A stretch of 48,004 bases of DNA, taken from JAFTYR01 sp964571375 (GTDB lineage Bacteria > Pseudomonadota > Gammaproteobacteria > Burkholderiales > Burkholderiaceae_F). This document shows positions 16,618 through 24,951 of this stretch, in pieces. How positions within the stretch are numbered: the first letter of the stretch is position 1; every line of letters starts with the position of its first letter. Location: contig CAZNBL010000006.1 in assembly GCA_964571375.1 (NCBI GenBank), positions 1-48,004 of the forward strand. Direction: 5' to 3'. The notes under the pieces are model-generated. The model saw nothing but the letters and a program-made list of their open reading frames with translations, was not told the origin of the DNA and ran no database searches. The position numbers and the translations under genes were made by a program.

Positions 16618-16636
16618 TTTTCTTAAAAAGTATTTT

Positions 16637-18016
16637 ATGAGTTACTCATTTAAGGACCCTATTGTTGCCATTTCGACGGCAGCCGGAAACGGCGGTGTCG
16701 GGATCGTACGCGTCTCCGGAACACTGACTGTGATCAGGGAGCTGTATCAGCGTCTCTTTAAAAAAGACGCTCCGCAGTCGCATCGTGCAACATTGGTGTC
16801 GCTCAAGGATCATAACAACGATCTGGTGGATCGTGTTCTCGCTATTTTCTTCGAAGGACCGAAATCCTATACCGGAGAATCCGTGCTTGAGATTCAGGCT
16901 CACGGCGGACGTGTATTGCTCGGCTGGATTGTTGAAATTATTCTTGAGGCCGGCGGCGATCTCGGTATCCGTATTGCCGAGCCCGGCGAATTCACTGCCC
17001 GTGCATTCTTGAACGGAAAGATGGATTTAGTGCAGGCAGAAGCTGTTTCCGATTTGATTGATGCTACTTCGAAAAACGCCATTAAGGCCGCTTCGCGATC
17101 GCTTCGCGGCGATTTTTCCAAGAAAATTACGGAAATAAATGACCTGCTCATCCGTTTACGTGTGGAATCGGAGCTGATATTGGATTTTCCGGAGGAAGAA
17201 GTCGACTTCCTGTCGGATTACAAGATCGCGGAAAAACTTGAAGATATCATCGCAAAGCTGCGTAATGTCCTCTCGATTTCTCAGCAAGGCGAGATTCTAA
17301 GAGACGGTGTTCGTGTCGCTCTGATCGGTCACACAAACGTCGGTAAGTCGAGTTTGCTCAATGCATTGGCAGGAGACGATATCGCGATCGTTTCCGACGT
17401 CGAAGGTACAACCCGAGACAAGGTGCAGACTCAGATACATCTCGAAGGTATTCCTTTCCATATTATTGATACAGCCGGTATTCGCGAAACCGAAGATGTC
17501 GTTGAAAAAATCGGCATCGAAAGATCGAAGGCAGAGATTGCCAAGGCCGACATTATTCTTCGGGTTGTTGATGCAACTCTCGGTGTTGATCAGCAGGATG
17601 CAGTTCTCCCGGTCGTCCGTTCTCTGACAGCCGAGGGTACGCCGGTCATTACTATTCTCAATAAGATTGACCTCTTGTCCGAAAAGCCGAAGGTTGATGT
17701 TTCACGTGAAACAATTCTCATGACATCGGCTAGAAGCGGAGAAGGGTTGGATCAGATTCGAAAAGAACTCCTGAAGATCTCCGGTTGGAAGAACGCCGAA
17801 TCGGTATACCTGGCACGTGCCCGCCACATTGCCGGTATCAAGTCGGCATTGGTCCATCTTGAAAAATGCAAAGAGTCCCTTGAAGTCGGCGACTTCCTTG
17901 AATTCTTTGCCGAAGAATTGCGTCTGGCTTCCGATGACCTCGGCGATATCGTCGGTCGCACTTCGAGCGATGATCTGTTAGGTATGATTTTTGCCGGTTT
18001 CTGTATCGGCAAATAA
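16637..18016 (+). CDS. mnmE: tRNA uridine-5-carboxymethylaminomethyl modification GTPase MnmE
   Basis: MnmE acts with MnmG to place (carboxymethyl)aminomethyl at U34 of several tRNAs. The protein is 459 residues. A formyl-THF-binding N-domain begins DPIVAISTAAGNGGVGIVRVSG. The inserted G domain has G1 GHTNVGKS (231-238), G2 EGTTRD (256-261), G3 DTAG (278-281) and G4 NKID (342-345). The catalytic C-terminus is FCIGK. A longer frame extends upstream, but the ATG at 16637 matches the family start. The ribosome-binding site is weak. Codons 354-359 form a perfect parS palindrome (17698-17713). Confidence 0.97.
   Translation: MSYSFKDPIVAISTAAGNGGVGIVRVSGTLTVIRELYQRLFKKDAPQSHRATLVSLKDHNNDLVDRVLAIFFEGPKSYTGESVLEIQAHGGRVLLGWIVEIILEAGGDLGIRIAEPGEFTARAFLNGKMDLVQAEAVSDLIDATSKNAIKAASRSLRGDFSKKITEINDLLIRLRVESELILDFPEEEVDFLSDYKIAEKLEDIIAKLRNVLSISQQGEILRDGVRVALIGHTNVGKSSLLNALAGDDIAIVSDVEGTTRDKVQTQIHLEGIPFHIIDTAGIRETEDVVEKIGIERSKAEIAKADIILRVVDATLGVDQQDAVLPVVRSLTAEGTPVITILNKIDLLSEKPKVDVSRETILMTSARSGEGLDQIRKELLKISGWKNAESVYLARARHIAGIKSALVHLEKCKESLEVGDFLEFFAEELRLASDDLGDIVGRTSSDDLLGMIFAGFCIGK
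17698..17713. promoter_or_regulatory. parS: parS centromere site inside mnmE
   Basis: TGTTTCACGTGAAACA is a perfect 16-bp palindrome identical to the classical bacterial parS sequence bound by chromosomal ParB (Spo0J). It is read as codons D354-V-S-R-E-T359 of mnmE without disturbing the G domain frame. Chance occurrence of the 14-bp core in a window this size is about 2 in 10,000 under equal base use. Confidence 0.93.
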
Positions 18017-18017
18017 A

Positions 18018-18033
18018 CGTTTCACGTGAAACA
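18018..18033. promoter_or_regulatory. parS: parS centromere site between mnmE and mnmG
   Basis: CGTTTCACGTGAAACA carries the complete 14-bp parS core (18019-18032), with one change from the 16-mer at its outer base. It begins two bases after the mnmE stop and ends six bases before the mnmG ATG, so it fills the 22-bp gap and the place where the mnmG ribosome-binding site should be. Confidence 0.92.
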
Positions 18034-18038
18034 TAATT

Positions 18039-19943
18039 ATGTCTTTTGTATATCCAGTTAAATTTGATGTGATTGTTGTCGGCGGCGGTAACGCAGGTAT
18101 TGAAGCTGCTGCAGCTGCTGCAAGAATGCAGTGCAAGACACTCCTGGTCACACATAATTTCGACAATCTCGGTCAGCAGTCCTGCAACCCGTCTATCGGC
18201 GGTATCGGCAAGAGCCACCTGGTCAGAGAAGTCGACGCTTTCGACGGTCTGATGGCCCGAGTTACCGATAAGGCCGGTATTCAATTCCGAGTGCTTAACG
18301 CCTCCAAGGGTGCTGCCGTCCGCGCGACACGCGCTCAGATCGACCGCGCTCTTTACCGCAAGGAAATGCGCCGTCTGATCGAAGGTCAGGAAAATCTGTA
18401 TCTGCTCGAATGTGCTGCCGACGACCTTCTGATGGAAGGCGATAAAGTAGTCGGTATCCGTACTCAGTCCGAAATGGATATTCACGGCAAGACTGTGGTG
18501 ATTACTGCCGGTACATTCCTGAACGGTATGATCCACGTCGGTATGACGCATTACTCTGCAGGTCGAGTCGGTGATCCCGCTTCGACTGCGCTCGGCGAGT
18601 CGCTTAAGCGAATCGGCTGCCCGCAGGCACGCCTGAAGACAGGTACTCCCGCTCGTCTTGACGGCCGCACTATTGATTTTTCGAAGTGCGTTCTGCAAAG
18701 AGGTGACGAAGATCCGGTTCCGGTCTGCTCTTACCTCGGTAAGCCCGAAGACCATCCGGAGCAGGTTCCGTGTTTCATTACGAATACCAATACCCGCACA
18801 CACGACATCATCCGCAATAACCTTGACCGTTCTCCGCTGTACGCCGGTGTGATCAAGGGTATCGGTCCGCGTTACTGCCCGTCTATCGAAGACAAGATTC
18901 AGCGATTTGCCGACAAGGATTCTCATCAGGTATTCCTGGAACCCGAAGGTCTGAATACTTATGAGTATTACCCGAACGGCATTTCTACAAGTCTTCCGTA
19001 TGACGTACAGATTGACTTTATCCGTACGATTCCGGGTCTTGAAAACGTACATATTCTGCGTCCGGGTTACGCGATCGAATACGACTTCTTCGATCCGATG
19101 TTCCTGAAGTCAAGTTTTGAAAGCAAGCAGATCAACAATCTGTTTTTTGCCGGTCAGGTCAACGGCACAACCGGCTACGAAGAAGCTGCAGCTCAGGGCC
19201 TTTTTGCCGGTATCAACGCAGCACTGCGTGCTCAGGATAAGGAAGCATTCGCACTGCGCCGCGACGAGGCTTATATCGGTGTGATGGTCGACGACCTGAT
19301 TACCAAGGGCGTCAGCGAACCGTACCGTATGTTCACTTCCCGCGCCGAATACCGTCTGAACCTTCGCGAAGACAACGCCGATCAGCGTCTTACAGAAATC
19401 GGCCGCAAACTCGGTGTGGTCGGTGAAGAACGCTGGGCCGCATTCTGCGAAAAACAGGAAGCTCTTGCCAAGGAAGAAGAACGTCTTCGCAGCGTTTGGG
19501 TCAATCCGCACAATGTTCCGGAAGAATCTCAGGAGAGCGTTTTCGGATGCAAGCTTCAGAAGGAAACCAATCTTCTTGATGCGATCAAGCGTCCGAACGT
19601 GAACTACGAAAAGGTTACGACTTTAGTGAATAACGAAGGCGAACCGATGCTTGCTCCTCCGTACCTGAATAAGGACTGGAGCGGCACGCTTGATATTAAG
19701 CTGAAGTACGCAGGTTATATCGACCGTCAGAAGGAAGAAGTTCAGAAGAATCTCGAACACGAAGAAACTGAAATTCCGGCTGACTTCGACTACAGCTGCG
19801 CAAAGGGTCTGTCTTTTGAAATCAAGCAGAAGCTCGAAAGAGTTCGTCCGACAACTATCGGTCAGGCTCAGAGAATTTCCGGTGTGACACCGGCAGCTAT
19901 CTCTCTGCTTTTAATCCACTTAAAACGTAACGCAAGTAAGTAA
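18039..19943 (+). CDS. mnmG: tRNA uridine-5-carboxymethylaminomethyl modification enzyme MnmG (GidA)
   Basis: This is the FAD-dependent partner of MnmE for wobble-uridine modification, 634 residues. The dinucleotide-binding motif VIVVGGGNAGIE lies at 11-22. The family signatures NPSIGGIGKSHLVREVDAF and LKTGTPARL, the late motif FFAGQVNGTTGYEEAAAQG and the C-terminal helical domain are intact. It starts 22 bases after mnmE; no good Shine-Dalgarno is seen because the gap is the parS palindrome. rsmG follows after 2 bases, so mnmE-mnmG-rsmG-marC reads as one unit. Confidence 0.98.
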   Translation: MSFVYPVKFDVIVVGGGNAGIEAAAAAARMQCKTLLVTHNFDNLGQQSCNPSIGGIGKSHLVREVDAFDGLMARVTDKAGIQFRVLNASKGAAVRATRAQIDRALYRKEMRRLIEGQENLYLLECAADDLLMEGDKVVGIRTQSEMDIHGKTVVITAGTFLNGMIHVGMTHYSAGRVGDPASTALGESLKRIGCPQARLKTGTPARLDGRTIDFSKCVLQRGDEDPVPVCSYLGKPEDHPEQVPCFITNTNTRTHDIIRNNLDRSPLYAGVIKGIGPRYCPSIEDKIQRFADKDSHQVFLEPEGLNTYEYYPNGISTSLPYDVQIDFIRTIPGLENVHILRPGYAIEYDFFDPMFLKSSFESKQINNLFFAGQVNGTTGYEEAAAQGLFAGINAALRAQDKEAFALRRDEAYIGVMVDDLITKGVSEPYRMFTSRAEYRLNLREDNADQRLTEIGRKLGVVGEERWAAFCEKQEALAKEEERLRSVWVNPHNVPEESQESVFGCKLQKETNLLDAIKRPNVNYEKVTTLVNNEGEPMLAPPYLNKDWSGTLDIKLKYAGYIDRQKEEVQKNLEHEETEIPADFDYSCAKGLSFEIKQKLERVRPTTIGQAQRISGVTPAAISLLLIHLKRNASK

Positions 19944-19945
19944 AA

Positions 19946-20614
19946 ATGAAGAATTTTGCCGTGATCGATTCCGAAGCCAGAGAATTCCTGAAAAAGGGGC
20001 TCGAAGAGCTTCGCCTTCCTACAGACGATGCCGTCGTCGATCGCCTGGTTGATTTCGGCAATCTGCTCATGAAGTGGAATAAAACTTATAACCTGACATC
20101 GATTACCAATGCAGAGGACGTCGTCAAGAAACATCTTCTCGACTCCGCTGCATTTGCCGCCTACTTAAACAGCGACGAGTGCAAAGATCTTGTCCGCGGT
20201 CTCGATGTCGGCAGCGGCGGAGGATTGCCGGGTATTCCGTGCGCAATCCTGTGCCCCGAGAAGAATTTCACTATGGTGGATGCTGTCGGCAAGAAGGTTA
20301 CCTTTTTGAATCAGGCCATTCTTCAGCTTCGTCTGAAGAATATCCGTGCGGTTCATACCCGTATCGAGAACCTGAAAGAGCCTGCCTTTGACTTTATCTC
20401 TTCGAGAGCATTTTCGTCGGTCGATCAGTTTGTCGGTCTGACAGAAAATTTGATCAAAGAAGACGGTTATTGGCTCGCCATGAAAGGTAAGATGCCTAAT
20501 GAAGAAATAGAAAAATTAACCGCTTCTGTCGGTGTTGAAAAAATTGTTCCGCTTAACGTCCCGTATTTGGAGGAAGAACGCCATTTGGTTGTGCTGAAAA
20601 AAAAGGAGGAATAA
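19946..20614 (+). CDS. rsmG: 16S rRNA (guanine527-N7)-methyltransferase RsmG (GidB)
   Basis: This SAM-dependent methyltransferase modifies G527 of 16S rRNA; loss gives low-level streptomycin resistance in other bacteria. At 222 residues it is a normal length. The N-terminal LMKWNKTYNLTSI segment, the SAM motif LDVGSGGGLPGIP and the SRAFSSVDQFV stretch are present. It is separated from mnmG by 2 bases and adjoins marC, whose ATG directly follows this TAA. The marC ribosome-binding site AAGGAGG lies inside the last codons. Confidence 0.96.
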   Translation: MKNFAVIDSEAREFLKKGLEELRLPTDDAVVDRLVDFGNLLMKWNKTYNLTSITNAEDVVKKHLLDSAAFAAYLNSDECKDLVRGLDVGSGGGLPGIPCAILCPEKNFTMVDAVGKKVTFLNQAILQLRLKNIRAVHTRIENLKEPAFDFISSRAFSSVDQFVGLTENLIKEDGYWLAMKGKMPNEEIEKLTASVGVEKIVPLNVPYLEEERHLVVLKKKEE

Positions 20615-21265
20615 ATGGAGTCATTTATCAGCACGTTTCTCTATGTATTCACAGCGATGCTGCCGATCGTCAATCCGATCGGCGCAGCTATGTTTTTCCT
20701 TACGCTCACTCCGGATCTGAGCCGAAGCGACCGAAATGATCTGTCTTTGAGAGTCGGTATTTACGCTTTCTTTATGACGATCGTATGTCTCTATGTAGGC
20801 TCGTTTATTCTGAGTTTCTTCGGTATTTCTCTCGGTGTGCTCCGAGTGGCCGGCGGTATCGTGTTGTTCACGGCCGGCTGGAGTACGCTGAACGGTCCGA
20901 GTTTCTCGGAAAGTCACGATTTAAATGTCAGGAAGGTCTCTAAGAAAGATCTGATCAAAAAGGCGTTTTATCCGCTGACACTGCCGCTGACAATCGGTCC
21001 GGGTGCAATTGCGGTTTCTGCGGCTATCGGTTCTTCGATGGAAATTACGCTTCCCAATGTGATGGGAGCTAATTTAGCTGCACTGGCAACGTGCATGGTG
21101 ATTTGGCTGTCCTTCCGTTATTCCGATCTTATTACCAAGAAGCTCGGCGATACGGGTGCCGATGCGATCACCCGTATCTTCGCTTTCATTCTGGTCTGTC
21201 TCGGTGTTCAGATTTTCTGGACCGGTTTCTCGGAGCTTTGGACAGGTTTGAATGCTTCGCTTTAA
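20615..21265 (+). CDS. MarC family membrane protein (first copy)
   Basis: This is a 216-residue inner-membrane protein with about six hydrophobic segments. The MarC/YhgN-type start is FTAMLPIVNPIGAAMFFLTLTP, followed by a conserved central LPLTIGPGAIAVSAAIGS and C-terminal GVQIFWTGF. Members have been suggested to export amino acids or small molecules, but the function is not settled. Translation is tightly coupled to rsmG (TAAATG). It ends 4 bases from the convergent lipoprotein gene with no visible terminator. A divergent second copy is at 46488-47135. Confidence 0.88.
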   Translation: MESFISTFLYVFTAMLPIVNPIGAAMFFLTLTPDLSRSDRNDLSLRVGIYAFFMTIVCLYVGSFILSFFGISLGVLRVAGGIVLFTAGWSTLNGPSFSESHDLNVRKVSKKDLIKKAFYPLTLPLTIGPGAIAVSAAIGSSMEITLPNVMGANLAALATCMVIWLSFRYSDLITKKLGDTGADAITRIFAFILVCLGVQIFWTGFSELWTGLNASL

Positions 21266-21269
21266 GTAG

Positions 21270-21875
21270 TTAACCGGCAGTCTTCTTTAACAAGCGATTC
21301 TGCAGTTCCGGAGTAATTTCCTCCAGGATCTGCTGAATCGCTTTTGCATATCCGGCGGCAGCATCTTTGGCAGAAATGCTGTTGATCGGAATTCTCTTTT
21401 CCGGATCGAACTGACTGATCAATGTGTTCTTGCGGGCATCGGTTACCTGAACAGTCATTGCTACAACAGATTCCTTCGTCGGAAAATCAACGTAAAGCTT
21501 AGAAATCGAAATTGTGACGGCGTAGTCGGCTGCTACAAGGCTGTTCGGAGCATAGACGTACTTCCAGGGGCCTGCAGCGGTAAACCAGGTACGGAAAGAC
21601 TCGCCGATCATGACGGTCGGATCAGCGAGGAAGCGGGAGGCTTCGCTCTTATAGAAGCGGTAGTCACGGCCTTTGGTATAGAAAGAATTTCCTGCCAAAG
21701 ACGATACGATAGTCGGCTCATAAACCTGAACGGAAGCATTGATCCGATTGTCGGAGAAATAAGTTTGAGGAACATCGACAGTCAGGCCGTAAAGATCGAC
21801 AGGCGGGCGTTCGGGAAGAATCGAGCAACCGGCGCACAGGCAGACCGCAGAAGCAGCGATGAGTCGTTTGATCAT
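21270..21875 (-). CDS. ABC-type transport auxiliary lipoprotein (PqiC-like)
   Basis: This is a 201-residue lipoprotein with signal MIKRLIAASAVCLCAGC; the lipobox LCAGC puts the lipidated Cys at 17. The mature part resembles the ABC-transport auxiliary component family (PqiC group): DLYGLTVDVPQTYFSDNRINASVQVYEPTIV, and a C-terminal helix AAAGYAKAIQQILEEITPEL. In MCE systems this protein probably forms the outer-membrane end of a lipid path. It is the last gene of the four-gene MCE operon, 18 bases after the MCE gene. Confidence 0.82.
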   Translation of the reverse strand: MIKRLIAASAVCLCAGCSILPERPPVDLYGLTVDVPQTYFSDNRINASVQVYEPTIVSSLAGNSFYTKGRDYRFYKSEASRFLADPTVMIGESFRTWFTAAGPWKYVYAPNSLVAADYAVTISISKLYVDFPTKESVVAMTVQVTDARKNTLISQFDPEKRIPINSISAKDAAAGYAKAIQQILEEITPELQNRLLKKTAG

Positions 21876-21893
21876 AGTGTATGTTCCTTATTC

Positions 21894-22895
21894 TTATTTA
21901 GCCGAGGGAATCAAAGATGAGCGGGAATCGCTCGGTCTGGAGAAGATCGCACTCGGATCATTGGATAATTCCTTTGTCAGTACTTCGATATTGGCAGTAG
22001 CTTTATTGAGATTTCTCAACGTATCCTGAATATCGTACTGATTGTTCTGAAGAACGCTGTCGAGTCTTCTGGAAAGGTTGGTCAGGCTGGTCGAGAGCTC
22101 TTTGAGCTGTGCGGCCCTCATGGAATTGTCCATAGTCTTGGCAGATTGATCGAGCTGTTTGATCAGTCGGTTGAGCTGATCAACATCAAATCCGTCCATC
22201 TTATTATTGGCGGTAATAAGAAGTTTGTTCATGCTGCCTGCAAGAGAAGCGATTTCTTTCGGATCGAGATCGGCTGTAATGCGGTTAATGTTATCGAGCA
22301 ACTGTACAAGTGTCGGTCCGATCTGGCCGAGATTCTTCTGAAGATTGGCAGAGTCGAGGTCGGCAAGGAAATGTTTGACGTTTTCGACAATTTCATTACT
22401 TAAGCTGGGGGCGCTTGGAATGTAGGCGTATTCAGGTTTCCAATTGAACTTGATGCGGTCGGCAGGATATTTGTCCGGTTCCAAAAATTCAATAGAAAGG
22501 TAAAGCGATCCTGTAATGCCGGCAAGCTGCGTCTGGATTCTCAGACCCTTCTCAATGTGGCGGTTGAGTTCGTCCTTTAAATCTTCCTGATTGTTCAGAT
22601 AAAGATCCATGCGAACGACGGCAACGGTCTTATTCGGAGAAATCAGATCCTGCTGTTTGTTCGGATACGCTTCGCTTGAAAGAAGAATTTCTCTTACTTG
22701 TCCGACAGGGATGCCGCGGAACTTAACCGGAGAACCGACCTCCAGGCCGCTGATAGAGTGGATGAAATAGGTTTCAACCGTTGCTTTCGGCCGGAAGACA
22801 TTCGGCCCGGCAAGAATCGCAACAGCAGCAATCAGGATGATCGTTGCGGTTGCAATAAATAAGCCTAATTTAAAGTAACCCGTCTTATTTCGCAT
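21894..22895 (-). CDS. MCE-domain (MlaD/PqiB-type) lipid transport protein
   Basis: This is a 333-residue protein anchored by one N-terminal helix (about 8-30). A single MCE domain follows (about 38-118; VETYFIHSISGLEVGSPVKFRGIPVGQV). The long C-terminal half (about 170-310) is Leu/Asn/Asp-rich and helical (LADLDSANLQKNLGQIGPTLVQLLDNINRI). MCE proteins form hexameric rings or tubes carrying phospholipid across the periplasm. It is much longer than E. coli MlaD (183 residues), so the extra helices may build a needle toward the outer membrane. It sits 2 bases after the ATPase gene. Confidence 0.88.
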   Translation of the reverse strand: MRNKTGYFKLGLFIATATIILIAAVAILAGPNVFRPKATVETYFIHSISGLEVGSPVKFRGIPVGQVREILLSSEAYPNKQQDLISPNKTVAVVRMDLYLNNQEDLKDELNRHIEKGLRIQTQLAGITGSLYLSIEFLEPDKYPADRIKFNWKPEYAYIPSAPSLSNEIVENVKHFLADLDSANLQKNLGQIGPTLVQLLDNINRITADLDPKEIASLAGSMNKLLITANNKMDGFDVDQLNRLIKQLDQSAKTMDNSMRAAQLKELSTSLTNLSRRLDSVLQNNQYDIQDTLRNLNKATANIEVLTKELSNDPSAIFSRPSDSRSSLIPSAK

Positions 22896-22897
22896 AA

Positions 22898-23677
22898 CTA
22901 CCTCTGTGCATCGGGAGCGCCGTTAAAGAACTGCTTGACGCGCGGATTTGGAGAATGATCTCTCAAGTCTTGCGGAGCTCCGTCGGCGATAATGGATTTA
23001 CTTACCGGGTCGAGCATCAGGCATCGATCGGCAATAGAGAAAATACTTTGCAACTCATGGCTGACGATGATGAATGTGCAGCCCAAGCTGTCACGCAGTC
23101 TCAGAATGGTACGGTCAAGGTTCGCTGCAGTAATCGGATCGAGACCGGCGCCGGGCTCGTCAAGTAATACAATTTTTGCCCCGAGCACCATCGCACGCGC
23201 AATACCTGCTCGTTTGAGCATGCCGCCGGAAAGTTCTCCAGGCATCAGATAAGCAGCATGCTGCATCTCAAGCATGTTGAGAACGAGTTTGCAGGTAAGG
23301 TCTTTGGATTCTTCTGAAAGATCGGTGAAGTGATCAAGCGGAAAACGGACGTTTTCCAAGACACTCATCGAGCCGAAAAGCGCACCGCTCTGATACATGA
23401 TGCCGAGCGAGCGCTGGATTTCGTGAATTTCTTCCTGAGGGGAGTGAACGATACTGCGGCCCTGAATTTTGATGTCGCCTGCGAGCGGAGCGTTCAAACC
23501 GATGAGCGTTTTCATCAAAGAGGATTTACCGCAACCCGAACCGCCGAGCAGGAAGACAATCTGACCGGTCGGAATGTCAAAAGAGACATTTTCCAGCAAA
23601 ACTTTTCGCGGCCAGCCCATCGTCAGATTTTCGACGCGGATCGCATAATCTTTTTCTACGTTTGCCATATTTACCAT
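22898..23677 (-). CDS. mlaF: Lipid transport ABC ATPase, MlaF-like
   Basis: This is the ATP-binding subunit that drives the MCE lipid transporter, 259 residues. Walker A GGSGCGKS is at 45-52, with the Q-loop IMYQSGALFGSMSV, the signature LSGGMLKR, Walker B IVLLDEPGAGLDP and the H-loop VSHE. The YQSGALF segment is typical of the MlaF/Ttg2A group. The ATG at 23675-23677 overlaps the mlaE stop region by 7 bases; an in-frame ATG three codons later is possible. It is coupled to mlaE on one side and the MCE gene on the other. Confidence 0.93.
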   Translation of the reverse strand: MVNMANVEKDYAIRVENLTMGWPRKVLLENVSFDIPTGQIVFLLGGSGCGKSSLMKTLIGLNAPLAGDIKIQGRSIVHSPQEEIHEIQRSLGIMYQSGALFGSMSVLENVRFPLDHFTDLSEESKDLTCKLVLNMLEMQHAAYLMPGELSGGMLKRAGIARAMVLGAKIVLLDEPGAGLDPITAANLDRTILRLRDSLGCTFIIVSHELQSIFSIADRCLMLDPVSKSIIADGAPQDLRDHSPNPRVKQFFNGAPDAQR

Positions 23678-24765
23678 CCGAGTCGGTTCATAAGAAGTGC
23701 GGCAGTACCGTCAATCAGAACGATCCAAACGATACTGAGTACAACGGCCCTGGTTGTGGAGAGACCGACGGCCGCTGCACCGGCACCGGTTCTTAAACCG
23801 CAGTAACAGCCGATCAGAGAAATGACGAAGCCGAAAACAGCAGACTTCACAATGCCGAAGAGAACATCGGCAACAGAAGTTGCACCGATGAGCTGAACGT
23901 AGAACTGAGTAAAAGTAATGTCGTACATCAGCATGATCAGACCGCCGCCGAGTACACCGATCAAAGTGGCGAAAACGGAGAGGAGCGGCAGAATCAGTGT
24001 TGAAGCAACGATACGCGGAACAACCAGGAAGTGAACCGGGTCGAGACCGAATGTTGTCAGTGCATTGAGTTCTTCATTGACTTTTTGGGTACCGAGCTGG
24101 GCGGCAAAAGCCGATCCGGAGCGGCCGGCAAACAAGATGGCGGTCATCAGGGGACCGAGTTCGCGGGTAAGGGCAACACCGATACCGTTCACAACAAAGA
24201 TAACCGCACCGAAAATCTGAGCGACCAATGCCGTTTCAAAAGCAATGATGATGCCCATCAGAAAACCGATCAGACAGACAATACCGACGGCATTGGTACC
24301 GGTTTCCATAGAAACATTGAGAATTTCCTTCAGGCGGAATTCTTTCGGATGACGCAATGCGTTGAGAAGTGCCGCACAGACTTCGCCGATAAAAGTAAGT
24401 GCGTCTTTTATGCTGTTGCCGAAAGAAGCAGTGTCTTTTCCGATTTGAGAGAGAGTATCGAGTTTTTCGACAGTCGGATCAGGGCAGGGAGTAAAACCGT
24501 AGGTGACCGAATCGTAGAGTTGACGGATTTCATCACGTAAACCGAAAAGCTCAACGGCGGTGTTTGTATGGTTTATCTCATATAAGAAGGCCAGCCCGGT
24601 TTCGTCAACTTTCTGCAATAAGGACGCATCAACTGAGATTGTTCCGCAGTTGTTTTTTGTGAGTTCCAAAAACTCACTTCTTATGCTGGCTGTATTTTTA
24701 ACTGTCAGCTCAACAGGAAGATTCAATTTCTCTGTCATCGGACTTGTCGGCTTTTTATGACGCAT
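23671..24765 (-). CDS. mlaE: MlaE-type permease with N-terminal STAS domain
   Basis: This is a 364-residue permease of the MCE lipid transporter. A cytoplasmic STAS-like domain comes first (about 14-87; TISVDASLLQKVDETGLAFLYEI, with Thr56 at the regulatory position). The MlaE membrane domain runs from about 150 onward (GFLMGIIIAFETALVAQIFGA, RELGPLMTAILFAGRSGSAFAAQLGTQKVNEE). In E. coli the STAS protein MlaB is a separate gene; here it appears fused. It is the first gene of the operon and diverges from parA across 186 bp. Confidence 0.92.
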   Translation of the reverse strand: MRHKKPTSPMTEKLNLPVELTVKNTASIRSEFLELTKNNCGTISVDASLLQKVDETGLAFLYEINHTNTAVELFGLRDEIRQLYDSVTYGFTPCPDPTVEKLDTLSQIGKDTASFGNSIKDALTFIGEVCAALLNALRHPKEFRLKEILNVSMETGTNAVGIVCLIGFLMGIIIAFETALVAQIFGAVIFVVNGIGVALTRELGPLMTAILFAGRSGSAFAAQLGTQKVNEELNALTTFGLDPVHFLVVPRIVASTLILPLLSVFATLIGVLGGGLIMLMYDITFTQFYVQLIGATSVADVLFGIVKSAVFGFVISLIGCYCGLRTGAGAAAVGLSTTRAVVLSIVWIVLIDGTAALLMNRLGW

Positions 24766-24951
24766 TTAATTGTAGCGACAAAAAAATAAAAGGAAATCAA
24801 ACGATTCTCAGAAGGGAGGCACTTCTACATATGGGATAATTAAATATTGTCTGCAATTTATAGAACAGCAGGTTATCCGTTCGACCGGTATATCTCTTAA
24901 ATAGGGGGCGGTCCGGGCAGATGCTCTGATTAAGAAAAGAACTGTGAAGAA

